Part shown: one piece after another, positions 23,801 through 32,607 of the stretch
How positions within the stretch are numbered: the first letter of the stretch is position 1
Layout of the letters: each line of letters begins with the position of its first letter
NCBI GenBank assembly: GCA_907163375.1
Contig: CAJQUW010010377.1
Coordinates: 1 to 64,000 of the forward strand
Direction of reading: 5' to 3'
DNA: 64,000 nucleotides
Source: Prostheceraeus crozeri
Taxonomy: Eukaryota > Platyhelminthes > Polycladida > Euryleptidae
The notes under the pieces: model-generated
The model's database searches: none
What the model was told of the DNA's origin: nothing
The model's input: the letters and a program-made list of their open reading frames with translations, nothing else
Made by a program: the position numbers and the translations under genes

Positions 23801-24667
23801 CCAAAATAATTTTGAAAAAGATTTTTATAAGTATAAGAATAATAGTCTATTTGGTAAGACGATGGAGGATGTTAGAAAACGTGTAAACTATAAACTAGTC
23901 AATGATGTTACAAAATTTAAAAAATTGGTCTCATCACCTCTATTCATCGATAGAGACATTATCGATGAGGACCTTATAGGTGTTAAAATGATAAAATCTG
24001 AAGTTGAGTTGTGCAAGCCCATCTATATTGGCCAAGCTGTACTAGATTACTCTAAGCTTGAAATGTACCAACTCTTTTATAAAATACTAAAACCATGTCC
24101 TCTCGTAAAAGAGGTTCGTTTGTTGGGTGGTGATACAGATAGTTTCTTCTTAGGCATTACCACTCAAAAAGATTTAAATTTCAATGAAGTAGGAAATCTT
24201 TAGAAAGATATTTTGATAAATCAAATTATCCTACTGATCACCCACTCTACTCCATCAAAAATAAGGCAAAACTTGGCTGCTTTAAGGATGAGACAGCAGG
24301 AAAGGAAATAGATGAAATGATTCTCCTCCGACCAAAAATGTACAGTATGAAATTAAGGGATAGCGACGATAGTATTAAGCGTGCTAAAGGCATATCAAGA
24401 TCATTGGTCTCTAACATGAAACATAAAAATTTCAGGAAAGCCTATAAAAATAAAAATTTAACGTTTGTCAATATGACAATCTTAAAATCTAAGTCGCATG
24501 AGATCAAAACTCATACTTTTAGGAAACGGGCGCTTTCAGCATGGGAGGATAAGAGGTGCTGGTTAGAACATAACATATCTCTTCCACATGGACATCCTGA
24601 CACAAACATACCACCACCCAAAAGAATTAAACTCACACTACCACATTCAGGAGACGTCTTAGCATAA
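20883..24667 (+). pseudogene. Protein-primed DNA polymerase B of Polinton A, broken
   Basis: This family copies the element from a terminal protein primer. The gene opens with a mini-exon that is only the ATG (20883-20885, followed by GTAAGTT), a short exon at 20953-21013 and the main body from 21073, all with GT-AG borders. Two C2H2 zinc fingers lie near the N-terminus. The exonuclease region contains YADIECY and HNFKGYDSH. The polymerase region has YYDQNNLYGSSL, NNSLFGKTMEDVR and the catalytic GGDTDSFF. About three breaks interrupt the reading; it is treated as a fossil. The family assignment is secure. Confidence 0.93.
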
Positions 24668-24843
24668 TCATCCTTAACTTAGTATTTTCATGTTGATTTC
24701 TGTAGATAAACATTGCTGTTTTATGTATCGCATGAGATCGTTTCTTCCTTGTGAATATATGCCTACAGTCAGCCCATTCCCCTATATCTGTGAAAAGACT
24801 TTTTCATACACATTTTTATTTCAATAAACATATCACAATGACT
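24668..24843. terminator. Shared 3' region between convergent Polinton A genes
   Basis: TTTTATTTCAATAAACAT near 24815-24832 offers AATAAA on the plus strand and TTTATT, that is AATAAA, on the minus strand. It serves the polymerase gene and the convergent capsid-like gene. Confidence 0.5.
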
Positions 24844-26370
24844 TCACTTTGTTTTACGAAACACTGAAGTTACGAGGGATTTAGTATCTTTCACATGGAT
24901 GCACTCTTGTAAACCATTGGTAATTTTGATAGCAATAGAGGGTATAGTTTGTTTGACGACGGGATGATAGAAAATAGATTCAAACATCTCGACTATTCCA
25001 TATGAAGCGTCTTTATCATGAATGAAATCACGTAAAATGTATTCTTTTTTCTCACCAACAGAAATAGGTAGAATCAAATCACTTTGAATGTAAAGGTGCT
25101 GTTCATGTTTATCAAGTGTCATTGGTGTTTCTATACCAATCGTATGCGCAGCAGTAAACACAGTTTGTAGCATTGAAAAACCAAAGAGTTTTTTAAAATT
25201 TTTACTCAATTGACATTGAATGTCATCACCCAGTTTCAGAACAAGGCGTTGATTTTCAATTGAAAACGAAATGTGGTGTGTCTTTACATCATATTTACTT
25301 TTCATCACATGCTTCAACTTCTGTTGTATATAAGGATTTACTACATGAATGAAGCTTTCAACTGTATGATATAGACGCGGCATTATATTGATAGCAACTT
25401 TAGATTCTTCATAAGACTGGTAAATTTTCTTGATGCGATCGCCATAGATGTCCACCCACCATTCATCATTAACTGAATCAGCTTTAGTGTGATATTCATG
25501 AGAAGCATACACCACACCGCTTCCAATAATAGGTGTATAATGTCTTACAAAATGACGCAAGGTTGGAGAGAAATAAACTTTAAGTTTGTCATTATATTTC
25601 TGAATGACCAACTTATTTTTGTCCGCCATAATTTTCTCTCCATACTTCTTACCCACAGTCTCATTCCATCGTTTTACTAACTCAATAAGTGATACAGGTT
25701 GAACACCACGCTTTTTCAAAATGATGTGTTCTTCGCATTCTACAACATCTTCATCAAATATTTTAAATTTATAATGAAATTTGTTGATTCGATTTGAATA
25801 AACTTTTTTAACATTTGCAGTAGCAATTGACGTTAGATGTAGTCCATGGCCAAAACCGAGATGTGGATAGAATTCATTATCCAACCTCAGCGTAAGACCT
25901 TTAGTAAAAGAATGAAAGCGAAGGAACTGTCTCCCACTCCAATGATAGATAGTAAACTCATAAACTTTCTGATCCTTATTCTTCATGATGGAAGTATTAC
26001 CACTGTTGAATGCTTTAATAATTTTCTCATTCCCAAATGGACCATAATAATCTGATTTTATCTGAATCCATTCATAGTTCCACTTTCCATCCGATGTTAA
26101 ATTGTATGGGAACTGGAATGCATTATTCATCGTTATTCCATTATGGGTGCGAGGAGTCAATATCATTTCTTCCACATCATTCACATTCTGAATATTGCTA
26201 TCATAGCAAATACTAGAAACGCCAACCTCCCATTCACCTTCTAAATGCAGTGGCCGATTTAATTCTACTCGATAGTCTGATGGTTTATTTTTGGGAAATT
26301 TATTCATAGAAGCATTACTGGGCAAGTAGATTAGAAACGAGTCCTTATTTTCACTTTCCATATTATTCAC
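24844..26370 (-). CDS. Candidate minor capsid (penton-like) protein 1, Polinton A
   Basis: 508 residues, looks whole. The N-terminus (FLIYLPSNASMNKFPKNKPSDYRVELNRPLHL, then EGEWEVGVSSICY) carries the SNAS...F.V.L..PL.L.G.WEVG pattern seen at the start of a conserved Polinton protein widely regarded as a minor capsid or penton component. The protein next door starts the same way, so the two are paralogues. Order in the element (polymerase, two of these, then protease and capsid) fits a virion role. Function is by family resemblance only. Confidence 0.6.
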   Translation of the reverse strand: MNNMESENKDSFLIYLPSNASMNKFPKNKPSDYRVELNRPLHLEGEWEVGVSSICYDSNIQNVNDVEEMILTPRTHNGITMNNAFQFPYNLTSDGKWNYEWIQIKSDYYGPFGNEKIIKAFNSGNTSIMKNKDQKVYEFTIYHWSGRQFLRFHSFTKGLTLRLDNEFYPHLGFGHGLHLTSIATANVKKVYSNRINKFHYKFKIFDEDVVECEEHIILKKRGVQPVSLIELVKRWNETVGKKYGEKIMADKNKLVIQKYNDKLKVYFSPTLRHFVRHYTPIIGSGVVYASHEYHTKADSVNDEWWVDIYGDRIKKIYQSYEESKVAINIMPRLYHTVESFIHVVNPYIQQKLKHVMKSKYDVKTHHISFSIENQRLVLKLGDDIQCQLSKNFKKLFGFSMLQTVFTAAHTIGIETPMTLDKHEQHLYIQSDLILPISVGEKKEYILRDFIHDKDASYGIVEMFESIFYHPVVKQTIPSIAIKITNGLQECIHVKDTKSLVTSVFRKTK

Positions 26371-26398
26371 ATGGGAGAAAAATATGAATGCGTTTGCA

Positions 26399-27799
26399 TT
26401 AACTTTTCATTCGGAAATGGAGTGTGATACTTGTCACAGCGTCTTTATGAAAAGGAATCAACGCACCAGCATCGTCATATATGGCAATATCAATCTGTGG
26501 TATATAGTTTGATTTCAAGTCTGTATAATGCACTTTCTTAAAAGTATGCTCAGATAAAATACTGCAGCTTTTTGGTTGGTATGGTATCATTGCTAAAAGT
26601 GGAGCTTCAGCATCTCCCACACGCACATCTTCACCAATATTGGAATATAACTGAAAATAGTTAATACGACGCGATAATGATAGATGCGCGCTAGCTTTTG
26701 TCACAGTACCACTTTTAAACGTATTTTGATCAAAGCCCAAAATGTCCTTTAGGGTATTGTCCATGATCAGCTCAATATTTTTCCTGCTAACACGAAGAGA
26801 TGGCACACCTTCTTTTTCAGAAAACGAAATATGTTCATCTTGAATCACTTCATTCAAATAATCTATTGCCATCTTAACTGAAGTGATCATGCGAGGTGTC
26901 AACACTCTTGTTCTATGTGAGATTCCACTCAAAGGCTCTACACACTTTCTGTATAAAGATACCGACCATTCTGTATCAACTTGATTTGATCCATCACATT
27001 TTAAATAGCGCATATCAAATTTTCCATGAACAGCTGCAGAACGATGTCGTAAGAACTGATGAAAATCTTCTGAACAAACTAATACTAGATCATCATCATC
27101 ATCTAATTTACTAATGACGATTTGATCCGTTGATTTCGTATAAGTCAATGTTGCCACTTGTTTACCATCAACTCGAAGGAGATAATTAAATTTCTTCAAT
27201 AATGTTTCAGGAGTCATGTTTGTCTTTCTTGGCTTAATCACAATCTTCTTCACCAACGTCTTCTCATTTTTTGGAATAAGATCTACATAATAAGCTTTCT
27301 CTTTGTAAATCAAATCTTTACAACCACTTGGGTGGTAATTAACGTTATAATTATCACAGCTTGTTAAGGCGCTAGCGAGGTAACCTAAATCATTTCTTAA
27401 ACTTGGACTTAAACCAACAATCCAATCTTTCTCAACTACATGATGTACATAATTATGATCATCATTGTGCGGAGTAAATTGGATGATGTGTCTACCCTCT
27501 TTATTCAGGAAATCATACATAAACTTTTTACATGATAAGAGATCTTTCTTTGGCCACTGTGGAATGTATACTCGACACCCCTTTTCACATTGGTAAGCAG
27601 CTGTACGTCTCATATTAATAGTCATCACCTCATGTTCAAAAGTATAGACACAGTTGCTATAAACAAGTTGAGTGACACCCACTTCCCAATTTCCATTTAG
27701 CTGTTGTGCATGATCAATGGGAGTAGAAAAGAGTGCGGCTCGATTACTAGCAAATCTCTTTGTAGCCGCATTGCTAAGCAAAATATGATAAAACGACAT
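26399..27799 (-). CDS. Candidate minor capsid (penton-like) protein 2, Polinton A
   Basis: 466 residues, looks whole. It begins SFYHILLSNAATKRFASNRAALFSTPIDH, then LNGNWEVGVTQLVYSN, the same pattern as the 508-residue neighbour 28 bp downstream. The rest (for example LKDILGFDQNTFKSG, and an LLAMIPY stretch near the C-terminus) agrees with a beta-rich structural protein. The start is the ATG at 27797-27799, only 35 bp from the divergent PC4-like gene, so the two probably share a promoter region. Confidence 0.6.
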   Translation of the reverse strand: MSFYHILLSNAATKRFASNRAALFSTPIDHAQQLNGNWEVGVTQLVYSNCVYTFEHEVMTINMRRTAAYQCEKGCRVYIPQWPKKDLLSCKKFMYDFLNKEGRHIIQFTPHNDDHNYVHHVVEKDWIVGLSPSLRNDLGYLASALTSCDNYNVNYHPSGCKDLIYKEKAYYVDLIPKNEKTLVKKIVIKPRKTNMTPETLLKKFNYLLRVDGKQVATLTYTKSTDQIVISKLDDDDDLVLVCSEDFHQFLRHRSAAVHGKFDMRYLKCDGSNQVDTEWSVSLYRKCVEPLSGISHRTRVLTPRMITSVKMAIDYLNEVIQDEHISFSEKEGVPSLRVSRKNIELIMDNTLKDILGFDQNTFKSGTVTKASAHLSLSRRINYFQLYSNIGEDVRVGDAEAPLLAMIPYQPKSCSILSEHTFKKVHYTDLKSNYIPQIDIAIYDDAGALIPFHKDAVTSITLHFRMKS

Positions 27800-27834
27800 T
27801 TTTATATTGCTGATCTGCGGCTTTGCATAACATC

Positions 27835-28191
27835 ATGAAGACTTGGATTTTGGACTCTCTACAATATATCAGAGTTGATCGTGATGGAAACGTACACTTC
27901 AAAAATTCTCATACTCATACATCAAGAGGTATTACATTAACATGGCGACAATTTGTCAACCTCAATGATATCATGAGGGATTTGAAATATTTTGAAACAT
28001 TAAGATTCATCTCCTTGGGTGATCAAGTTTGGCTTCAACATTACAGAAATGAAATTCAAATCTACCATTCTCATTCCGCAAACTGTTTCTCATTTCGCAA
28101 ATACAATTGGGAGAAGTATAGAAGATACATACATCGCTCCATCATGACATTTATTCGTCGTGAGTTCATCGCCCTACTATGCAAATCTTAA
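27835..28191 (+). CDS. PC4-like (transcription coactivator p15 fold) protein, copy 1
   Basis: 118 residues from the ATG at 27835. SLQYIRVDRDGNVHFKNS, then RGITLTWRQFVNLNDIMRDL follows the order of the PC4 single-strand-DNA-binding domain (beta strands, R/K-G-I-S-L, then the Q..L helix). The second half, EIQIYHSHSANCFSFRKYNW, then EKYRRYIHRSI, repeats the same strand-strand-helix pattern, so the protein may be a tandem pair standing in for the PC4 dimer. It precedes a second copy and a TBP-like gene on the same strand. No match was searched; the fold is inferred from pattern. Confidence 0.55.
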   Translation: MKTWILDSLQYIRVDRDGNVHFKNSHTHTSRGITLTWRQFVNLNDIMRDLKYFETLRFISLGDQVWLQHYRNEIQIYHSHSANCFSFRKYNWEKYRRYIHRSIMTFIRREFIALLCKS

Positions 28192-28213
28192 TCAGACATG
28201 ACTACCACGCACC

Positions 28214-28560
28214 ATGAGTTGGAAATTAGATTCCCTACAACGTATTGAAACGGATCATGATCGAAACGTCTATTTCAAAGATTCAATGGAAATGTGAGAA
28301 GAGAGTTTGCTTTATCTTATCGTCATTTTCAATCTCTACATCATATCATGAAGGATTTGAAATACTTCTATATGAAAAGACATTCACGTATTGGAAATCG
28401 CATCTGGTTGCGCGTCAACAATCGGCGAATTCAACTCTATCATTCCCAACTTCATACTAACTTCACATTTCATCAAGGTAGTTGGGAAAAGTATAAAAGG
28501 AAGGTACATCGCTCAATTTACTCATTCTTTCATCATGAAGCGCCATCTCTACACCATCGT
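28214..28560 (+). pseudogene. PC4-like protein, copy 2, probably broken
   Basis: The translated sequence parallels copy 1 throughout: SWKLDSLQRIETDHDRNVYFKDS against WILDSLQYIRVDRDGNVHFKNS, ending WEKYKRKVHRSI against WEKYRRYIHRSI. It is a tandem duplicate and appears to be broken once. Its 3' part overlaps the promoter and first codons of the TBP-like gene. Confidence 0.5.
28492..28528 (+). promoter_or_regulatory. Possible TATA promoter of the TBP-like gene
   Basis: TATAAAAG (28492-28499) and TCATTC (A at 28524) are 32 nt apart, the spacing of the other Polinton A and C promoters, and end 7 nt before the ATG at 28535. The stretch also lies in the coding region of the upstream PC4-like copy, so chance is possible. 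Confidence 0.35.
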
Positions 28561-29080
28561 CAACATTCTCCGTCGCTTCAGACTCTACACCAAAATCGAT
28601 CTCACAACATTACACCAACACCTTCCAAACAGCAAGTATTACCCGGGTCTACCTCAAATGTTAGTGGTGAAGATGAACAATTCACGGAATCTTCAACTCT
28701 TCCCAAATGGGACTGTACAGATTCTCGGCGCCCTTTCTCATTCATCGGCGCAGTCAATGCGCTTAGAGCTACAAAGACTACTACGTCGGATATGTAAGAG
28801 GGAGAGGTGTGTGATGTCGAATCTGACTGTGGACAATATGGTGATCTCTACTCAATTGAGTGAAAGTGTATCATTTTTGAAGATTCGTACCAGCAGTTAC
28901 AATTTGTGTTATGAACCCGAACTTTTTCCTGCAGCTCTCATTAGTTGTTGGTTACCTATGCATGTGGCAATCTTTCATAATAGTAAAGTAATCATTACTG
29001 GACTAAAATCTCATGTACAAGCAAATGTGATCCTAGACTATCTCATCGAGTATGTACGTACCCAGCGGATTGTAAAATAA
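28535..29080 (+). CDS. TATA-binding protein (TBP) core homologue in Polinton A
   Basis: 181 residues, the length of a bare TBP core domain, and looks whole. Two repeats are visible. Repeat 1 (about 7-85) reads TIVNILRRF...KIDLTTLHQHLPNSKYYP...LQLFPNGTVQILGA, parallel to the TBP order NIVSTVN...KLDLKTIALRARNAEYNP...LIFSSGKMVCTGA. Repeat 2 (about 92-175) reads VDNMVIST...CYEPELFPAALI...AIFHNSKVIITGLKS, parallel to IQNMVGS...SYEPELFPGLIY...LIFVSGKVVLTGAK. YEPELFP is the TBP signature. Known TBPs bend the TATA box and nucleate transcription. It lies between minor capsid and protease genes, after two PC4-like genes. Captured from a eukaryote is the likeliest origin. I know of no described Polinton TBP. 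Confidence 0.85.
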   Translation: MKRHLYTIVNILRRFRLYTKIDLTTLHQHLPNSKYYPGLPQMLVVKMNNSRNLQLFPNGTVQILGALSHSSAQSMRLELQRLLRRICKRERCVMSNLTVDNMVISTQLSESVSFLKIRTSSYNLCYEPELFPAALISCWLPMHVAIFHNSKVIITGLKSHVQANVILDYLIEYVRTQRIVK

Positions 29081-29103
29081 AAAACAATTTTTCCAACATG
29101 TTT

Positions 29104-29565
29104 TTATTTCAAATCATGATAGAACTTACAAATCATTTTTTCATTAGAGGATGGGTTACATGAAAAGTTTTGAATAACAGATGCAAATCGAGATACATGT
29201 AAACGTTTTAAGATGAAGTACAGTACAAAAGCACCACACGTTGATGAAAGTGGATGTTGTAGTATGCGTTCATTTCGCTGATATTGACGCGTATGTTTTC
29301 TCAACCACTGCTGTGTTGTTATATTTGGAGGTTGAGCAAGAGAGTGAAATAGTGCACCACGTCGGTCTTCTCCAATAAAGATCGCTTTCCAATGCTCACC
29401 GCCTAAATTCTGCGAATGAGTGTTTAGCACAATAAAGATGGGATAGTGATTTACTGCAGGTGGTAAGGTATCGAGTGAATAGACATTATCGAAAGCTTTC
29501 AACGTCGCTTCGTCTGCATTACGCTGCACTTTAGTCTTAATATCGTCAGCAGTCAACCAACTCAT
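29104..29565 (-). CDS. Adenain-type cysteine protease, Polinton A
   Basis: 153 residues. The catalytic-type histidine lies in GGEHWKAIFIG (about 55), FHSLAQPP follows at the place of the family's FDS..PP block, and the nucleophile cysteine is in SSTCGAFVLYFILKRL. This is the adenovirus protease-like enzyme that matures virion proteins in Polintons and adenoviruses. The gene abuts the capsid gene upstream (start and stop overlap near 29565). AATAAA-like signals at its 3' side face those of the TBP gene. Confidence 0.85.
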   Translation of the reverse strand: MSWLTADDIKTKVQRNADEATLKAFDNVYSLDTLPPAVNHYPIFIVLNTHSQNLGGEHWKAIFIGEDRRGALFHSLAQPPNITTQQWLRKHTRQYQRNERILQHPLSSTCGAFVLYFILKRLHVSRFASVIQNFSCNPSSNEKMICKFYHDLK

Positions 29566-30842
29566 TAACGATTATACTGAAGAATCACGTCACGATACTT
29601 TGTAATTTCAATATTTGAATCGAAGACTACATAAATTAATACATTGATCGTCTCAGGTAGTGTTCTTTTGAACGTCAAATCCAAACGAATATTATGAGGC
29701 ACGTTCGCTTGACGATAGGGTGCACTAATATCGCTGTCAGCAGTCAAATCAAATGCATAAATAGTATATCCACTCTTAAACTCTTTCATAGTCAGTCCGT
29801 TGGTGTCATCCGTATTGTAAAAACCAAAGACATCCATAAAATCAACATAACTGCGCATAAATTGATCCGAAGCAAAATCTGGTTTGTAGGGTGGACCAGG
29901 ATGACTCACACCATTTACACGTAAAGCAATTTCACTTAACTGATTGTGTTTAAAATTGAAAGGATTCTTCTTTAAATTACCATTAAATGCATCATTTTCA
30001 ACCATTGCCACCATGAGGAGCTTCGGTGCTTCCGATGGAAAGAGGCCATCTTTCATGAAACTCTTTTGATCTTTCGGAATTGTAAAGGTGAGAAGCTTTG
30101 TATGCTGAACGGGGTAAATGGCATTTTGGCGGTTAAGGCCTTCAGCATGCCCTCTAATGACACTTGGATTCGGTACTACTCGACGAATGTAAAGTGCAAT
30201 ATCTTCCACATGAATTCTAAAATTGTCAACTTTAGAAAATGCATTCAGCGCAAATTCAGGCTTATTCAATGTCAGCTTGAGTCGCATGCTGGTATTACAG
30301 AGTAAAAACTTTGACTGTCTAAAGAAGTCTAAATTCAGCGGACTATATAGCTGACATACTTTACTATCTTTAATCATAGCAGATCGCTTTACAAAGCCAC
30401 TGTTTGTTTCAACATCAAATTTTCCTGCTTCATCTCTATACCATCCCATGGCTTCCATATGACTTTTTTGTGCTGCTGGATGAAACTGTGATACATGATT
30501 GAAATATGATTTATAGGGGTAATCGCTTTGACCACCTTCCACCTGCTGCTCTCCAATCGTTAGAGAAACATCGCGAAGTAATGTAGTCAATGGTAAATTG
30601 CTCAGTCCAACTTTATGTGTATCGTCAATAGCAGTTCCATCTGCTTGCTGAATTCTAAACCTCAAATCAAGCATCGCATAACTCAAATCTATGTAGTCAT
30701 CACTACTACCAGGAATAACAAATTCAATGGGGCCAGCATTCTCAGCTGTTCGAGGATGATAATCTACAATACTTGAACTAAGAATATCTGTCTGTATGGC
30801 TTGTTGATCAAACAAACAAAAACCGGAAGTTTTACACTCCAT
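29565..30842 (-). CDS. Candidate major capsid protein, Polinton A (F54H12.2-like family)
   Basis: 425 residues, looks whole. The N-terminus runs FCLFDQQAIQTDI, then AGPIEFVIPGSSDDYIDLSYAMLDLRFRI, which closely resembles the invertebrate proteins annotated as F54H12.2-like that accompany Polinton integrases. The middle has beta-rich blocks (LTTLLRDVSLTIGEQQVEG, SYFNHVSQFHPAAQKSH) expected of a double jelly-roll. Position between the protease and a small basic core-like protein is typical. That this family is the major capsid is a family-level inference. Confidence 0.65.
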   Translation of the reverse strand: MECKTSGFCLFDQQAIQTDILSSSIVDYHPRTAENAGPIEFVIPGSSDDYIDLSYAMLDLRFRIQQADGTAIDDTHKVGLSNLPLTTLLRDVSLTIGEQQVEGGQSDYPYKSYFNHVSQFHPAAQKSHMEAMGWYRDEAGKFDVETNSGFVKRSAMIKDSKVCQLYSPLNLDFFRQSKFLLCNTSMRLKLTLNKPEFALNAFSKVDNFRIHVEDIALYIRRVVPNPSVIRGHAEGLNRQNAIYPVQHTKLLTFTIPKDQKSFMKDGLFPSEAPKLLMVAMVENDAFNGNLKKNPFNFKHNQLSEIALRVNGVSHPGPPYKPDFASDQFMRSYVDFMDVFGFYNTDDTNGLTMKEFKSGYTIYAFDLTADSDISAPYRQANVPHNIRLDLTFKRTLPETINVLIYVVFDSNIEITKYRDVILQYNR

Positions 30843-30844
30843 GA

Positions 30845-31300
30845 TTAGAAGTTATAGCAGCGTCGTCGTTTAGCGCCTGATGAATGATTAGAGCCTCCGC
30901 GACGTTTGCGTGAATGCCTTTTGACTGAAGATCGCACCTTACCAGCTACGCGATGTTTCCTCCTTCCTTTATTCATTCGTTTAGGTAATTTCTTTCCTTG
31001 AGTAACACCAGCAAAGGTCTGCTTCAATGTTTTTAAACCGCGTTCCTTCCCACGATTCAACAAACTGCTCTTAAAACTTCTACCTCTGGAAAGATCACTA
31101 GCAACATCACCAGCAAAGCCAACGACATTACTTAAAACATTTCGTTTTAAAGATCTACCGACATTGGATATGAGAGGTGCTACAACAGATTTCAGTGCAC
31201 CAAGTATGCTACCTCCACGTTGGCGGCGAGCGCCGATGTAAATTTGTCCTCCACCACTTACATAGGAGGGTCGTGAATAAAATGAGGCAGTTGGATTCAT
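30845..31300 (-). CDS. Small basic core-like protein, Polinton A
   Basis: 151 residues, very rich in Arg, Lys and Gly, with GG-containing sites (RQRGGSILGALKS) that resemble adenain-type cleavage sites and a basic tail (KRHSRKRRGGSNH, GAKRRRCYNF). It recalls adenovirus minor core or pVI/pX-like proteins, a comparison of composition and place rather than alignment. It lies 3 bp from the capsid gene. Confidence 0.6.
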   Translation of the reverse strand: MNPTASFYSRPSYVSGGGQIYIGARRQRGGSILGALKSVVAPLISNVGRSLKRNVLSNVVGFAGDVASDLSRGRSFKSSLLNRGKERGLKTLKQTFAGVTQGKKLPKRMNKGRRKHRVAGKVRSSVKRHSRKRRGGSNHSSGAKRRRCYNF

Positions 31301-31341
31301 AGCTCAAACCCTAAACATTGTTAGTTACAACTTTGCATGAA

Positions 31342-32388
31342 TCACTGTCGATCACTTAGATGAAAGATGTCGGCACGACGCATCCAAGAGTTCATACTTG
31401 AAGGATAACCAGTCCATTTAACAAGACACCATTCTTCACCTTGCCGTTTTTTACATCGAATGATTTTCTCTACCAAATATGTTTCACTTTCAGTGACTAC
31501 CTCAATCTCATCGCGGTAAAAGCTACCCTCAATTTCTTCATTATCGTAATCTTTCAACTTGTAGGTGGTCGGAGAGTCTTTTTGATTAATCCTTGATACT
31601 GTAAATACCTCCTCTGTCCAATTCGGAAGGTACCCTTTAGCAAAAACACTTTTCACTTTTGAGATACGAACTTTATCACCAATTTTCACATCACTTTTCA
31701 CATGAGTGCGTTTACGTTGGAATGATTCGCGCACTTTATCTACATTGTCAGCATTTACATCTACTGGTCTGAGTCCAATAGAACGATGGATAGAGTGATT
31801 GTAGGCATGGAGTGTATCTTGTAGAACCTTTGTCCAATTTTGTGTCAAGTTGGCAGTAAAATGTCGCCACAAGCGATTTTTTAATGTGCGAGTAAAACGT
31901 TCAACGAGTGCAGCTTTATAAGCACTCTTTACACTAAACAACTCAATGTCATGCCTCTCAAATAATCTTGTCACATGCTGATTTTCAAACTCTTTTCCTT
32001 GATCACTCTGAATTCTTTTTGGAATGCGACCTTCTCGAAAAATTGTTTGGAATGCTTTTGCTACTCCTTTCCCTTCTTCAGTTTTTAAAGGTTGAGCCCA
32101 CGCATAACGCGAGAAAATATCAATGACGGTTAAAATAAAATTATTGCCCGAGTTATGTTTTGAAATGGAGACAACATCACACAAATCTGCTTGCCACTGT
32201 TCATCGATGTCATGAACAATATAATGGCGGGTGCGGTACTTCTTTTTCGCTTGTTTGTGGAGTGTATAGGTAGCCTGACCCTTTAACCATCGTTTCACTT
32301 GTGATTGCGGAAGACCACTCGCTTTTGATAATTTCTTGATAGATGCAAATCCTGCCGGATGTTTTACATCATAATAGATTGACTTCAA
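31342..32388 (-). CDS. RVE-type integrase with C-terminal chromodomain, Polinton A
   Basis: 348 residues, looks whole. The DDE triad is visible in WQADLCDV, IQSDQGKEF and ALVERFTRTLKNRLW. A positively charged SH3-like region follows (VKIGDKVRISKVKSVF, LPNWTEEVFTV). A chromodomain closes the protein (YLVEKIIRCKKRQGEEWCLVKWTGYPSSMNSW). It would insert the element and give the 6-bp duplication. Chromodomains steer some integrases towards modified histones; that is inference here. Confidence 0.93.
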   Translation of the reverse strand: MKSIYYDVKHPAGFASIKKLSKASGLPQSQVKRWLKGQATYTLHKQAKKKYRTRHYIVHDIDEQWQADLCDVVSISKHNSGNNFILTVIDIFSRYAWAQPLKTEEGKGVAKAFQTIFREGRIPKRIQSDQGKEFENQHVTRLFERHDIELFSVKSAYKAALVERFTRTLKNRLWRHFTANLTQNWTKVLQDTLHAYNHSIHRSIGLRPVDVNADNVDKVRESFQRKRTHVKSDVKIGDKVRISKVKSVFAKGYLPNWTEEVFTVSRINQKDSPTTYKLKDYDNEEIEGSFYRDEIEVVTESETYLVEKIIRCKKRQGEEWCLVKWTGYPSSMNSWMRRADIFHLSDRQ

Positions 32389-32597
32389 ACGTTCAGTCGA
32401 TGACGACTGACTTTTTTCTCCTTCTCATCTTTTTGTTTTCTTGCCTTTCTACATTTACAACAACTGCAGCATTTAGCTTTAGCGGTTTTGCGATCGTGTT
32501 CACATTGCTTAGGGGTTTCATTGTGAGAGCTGGCGCAGCAAGTGCAAGTGACAACGACATTCACCTCTGGCGGCTCATTACATGGCAAGCAACACAT
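32385..32597 (-). CDS. Possible cysteine-rich small protein, Polinton A
   Basis: 70 codons with about 15 cysteines in CC, CxC and CxxC pairs (MCCLPC, CTCCASS, KCCSCCKCRKARK) and a Lys/Glu tail. It overlaps the integrase start by a few bases in the same direction. It resembles a metal-binding peptide. It could be chance, but the cysteine spacing is unusual for a random frame. Confidence 0.4.
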   Translation of the reverse strand: MCCLPCNEPPEVNVVVTCTCCASSHNETPKQCEHDRKTAKAKCCSCCKCRKARKQKDEKEKKVSRHRLNV

Positions 32598-32607
32598 CTG
32601 CTTCGTA

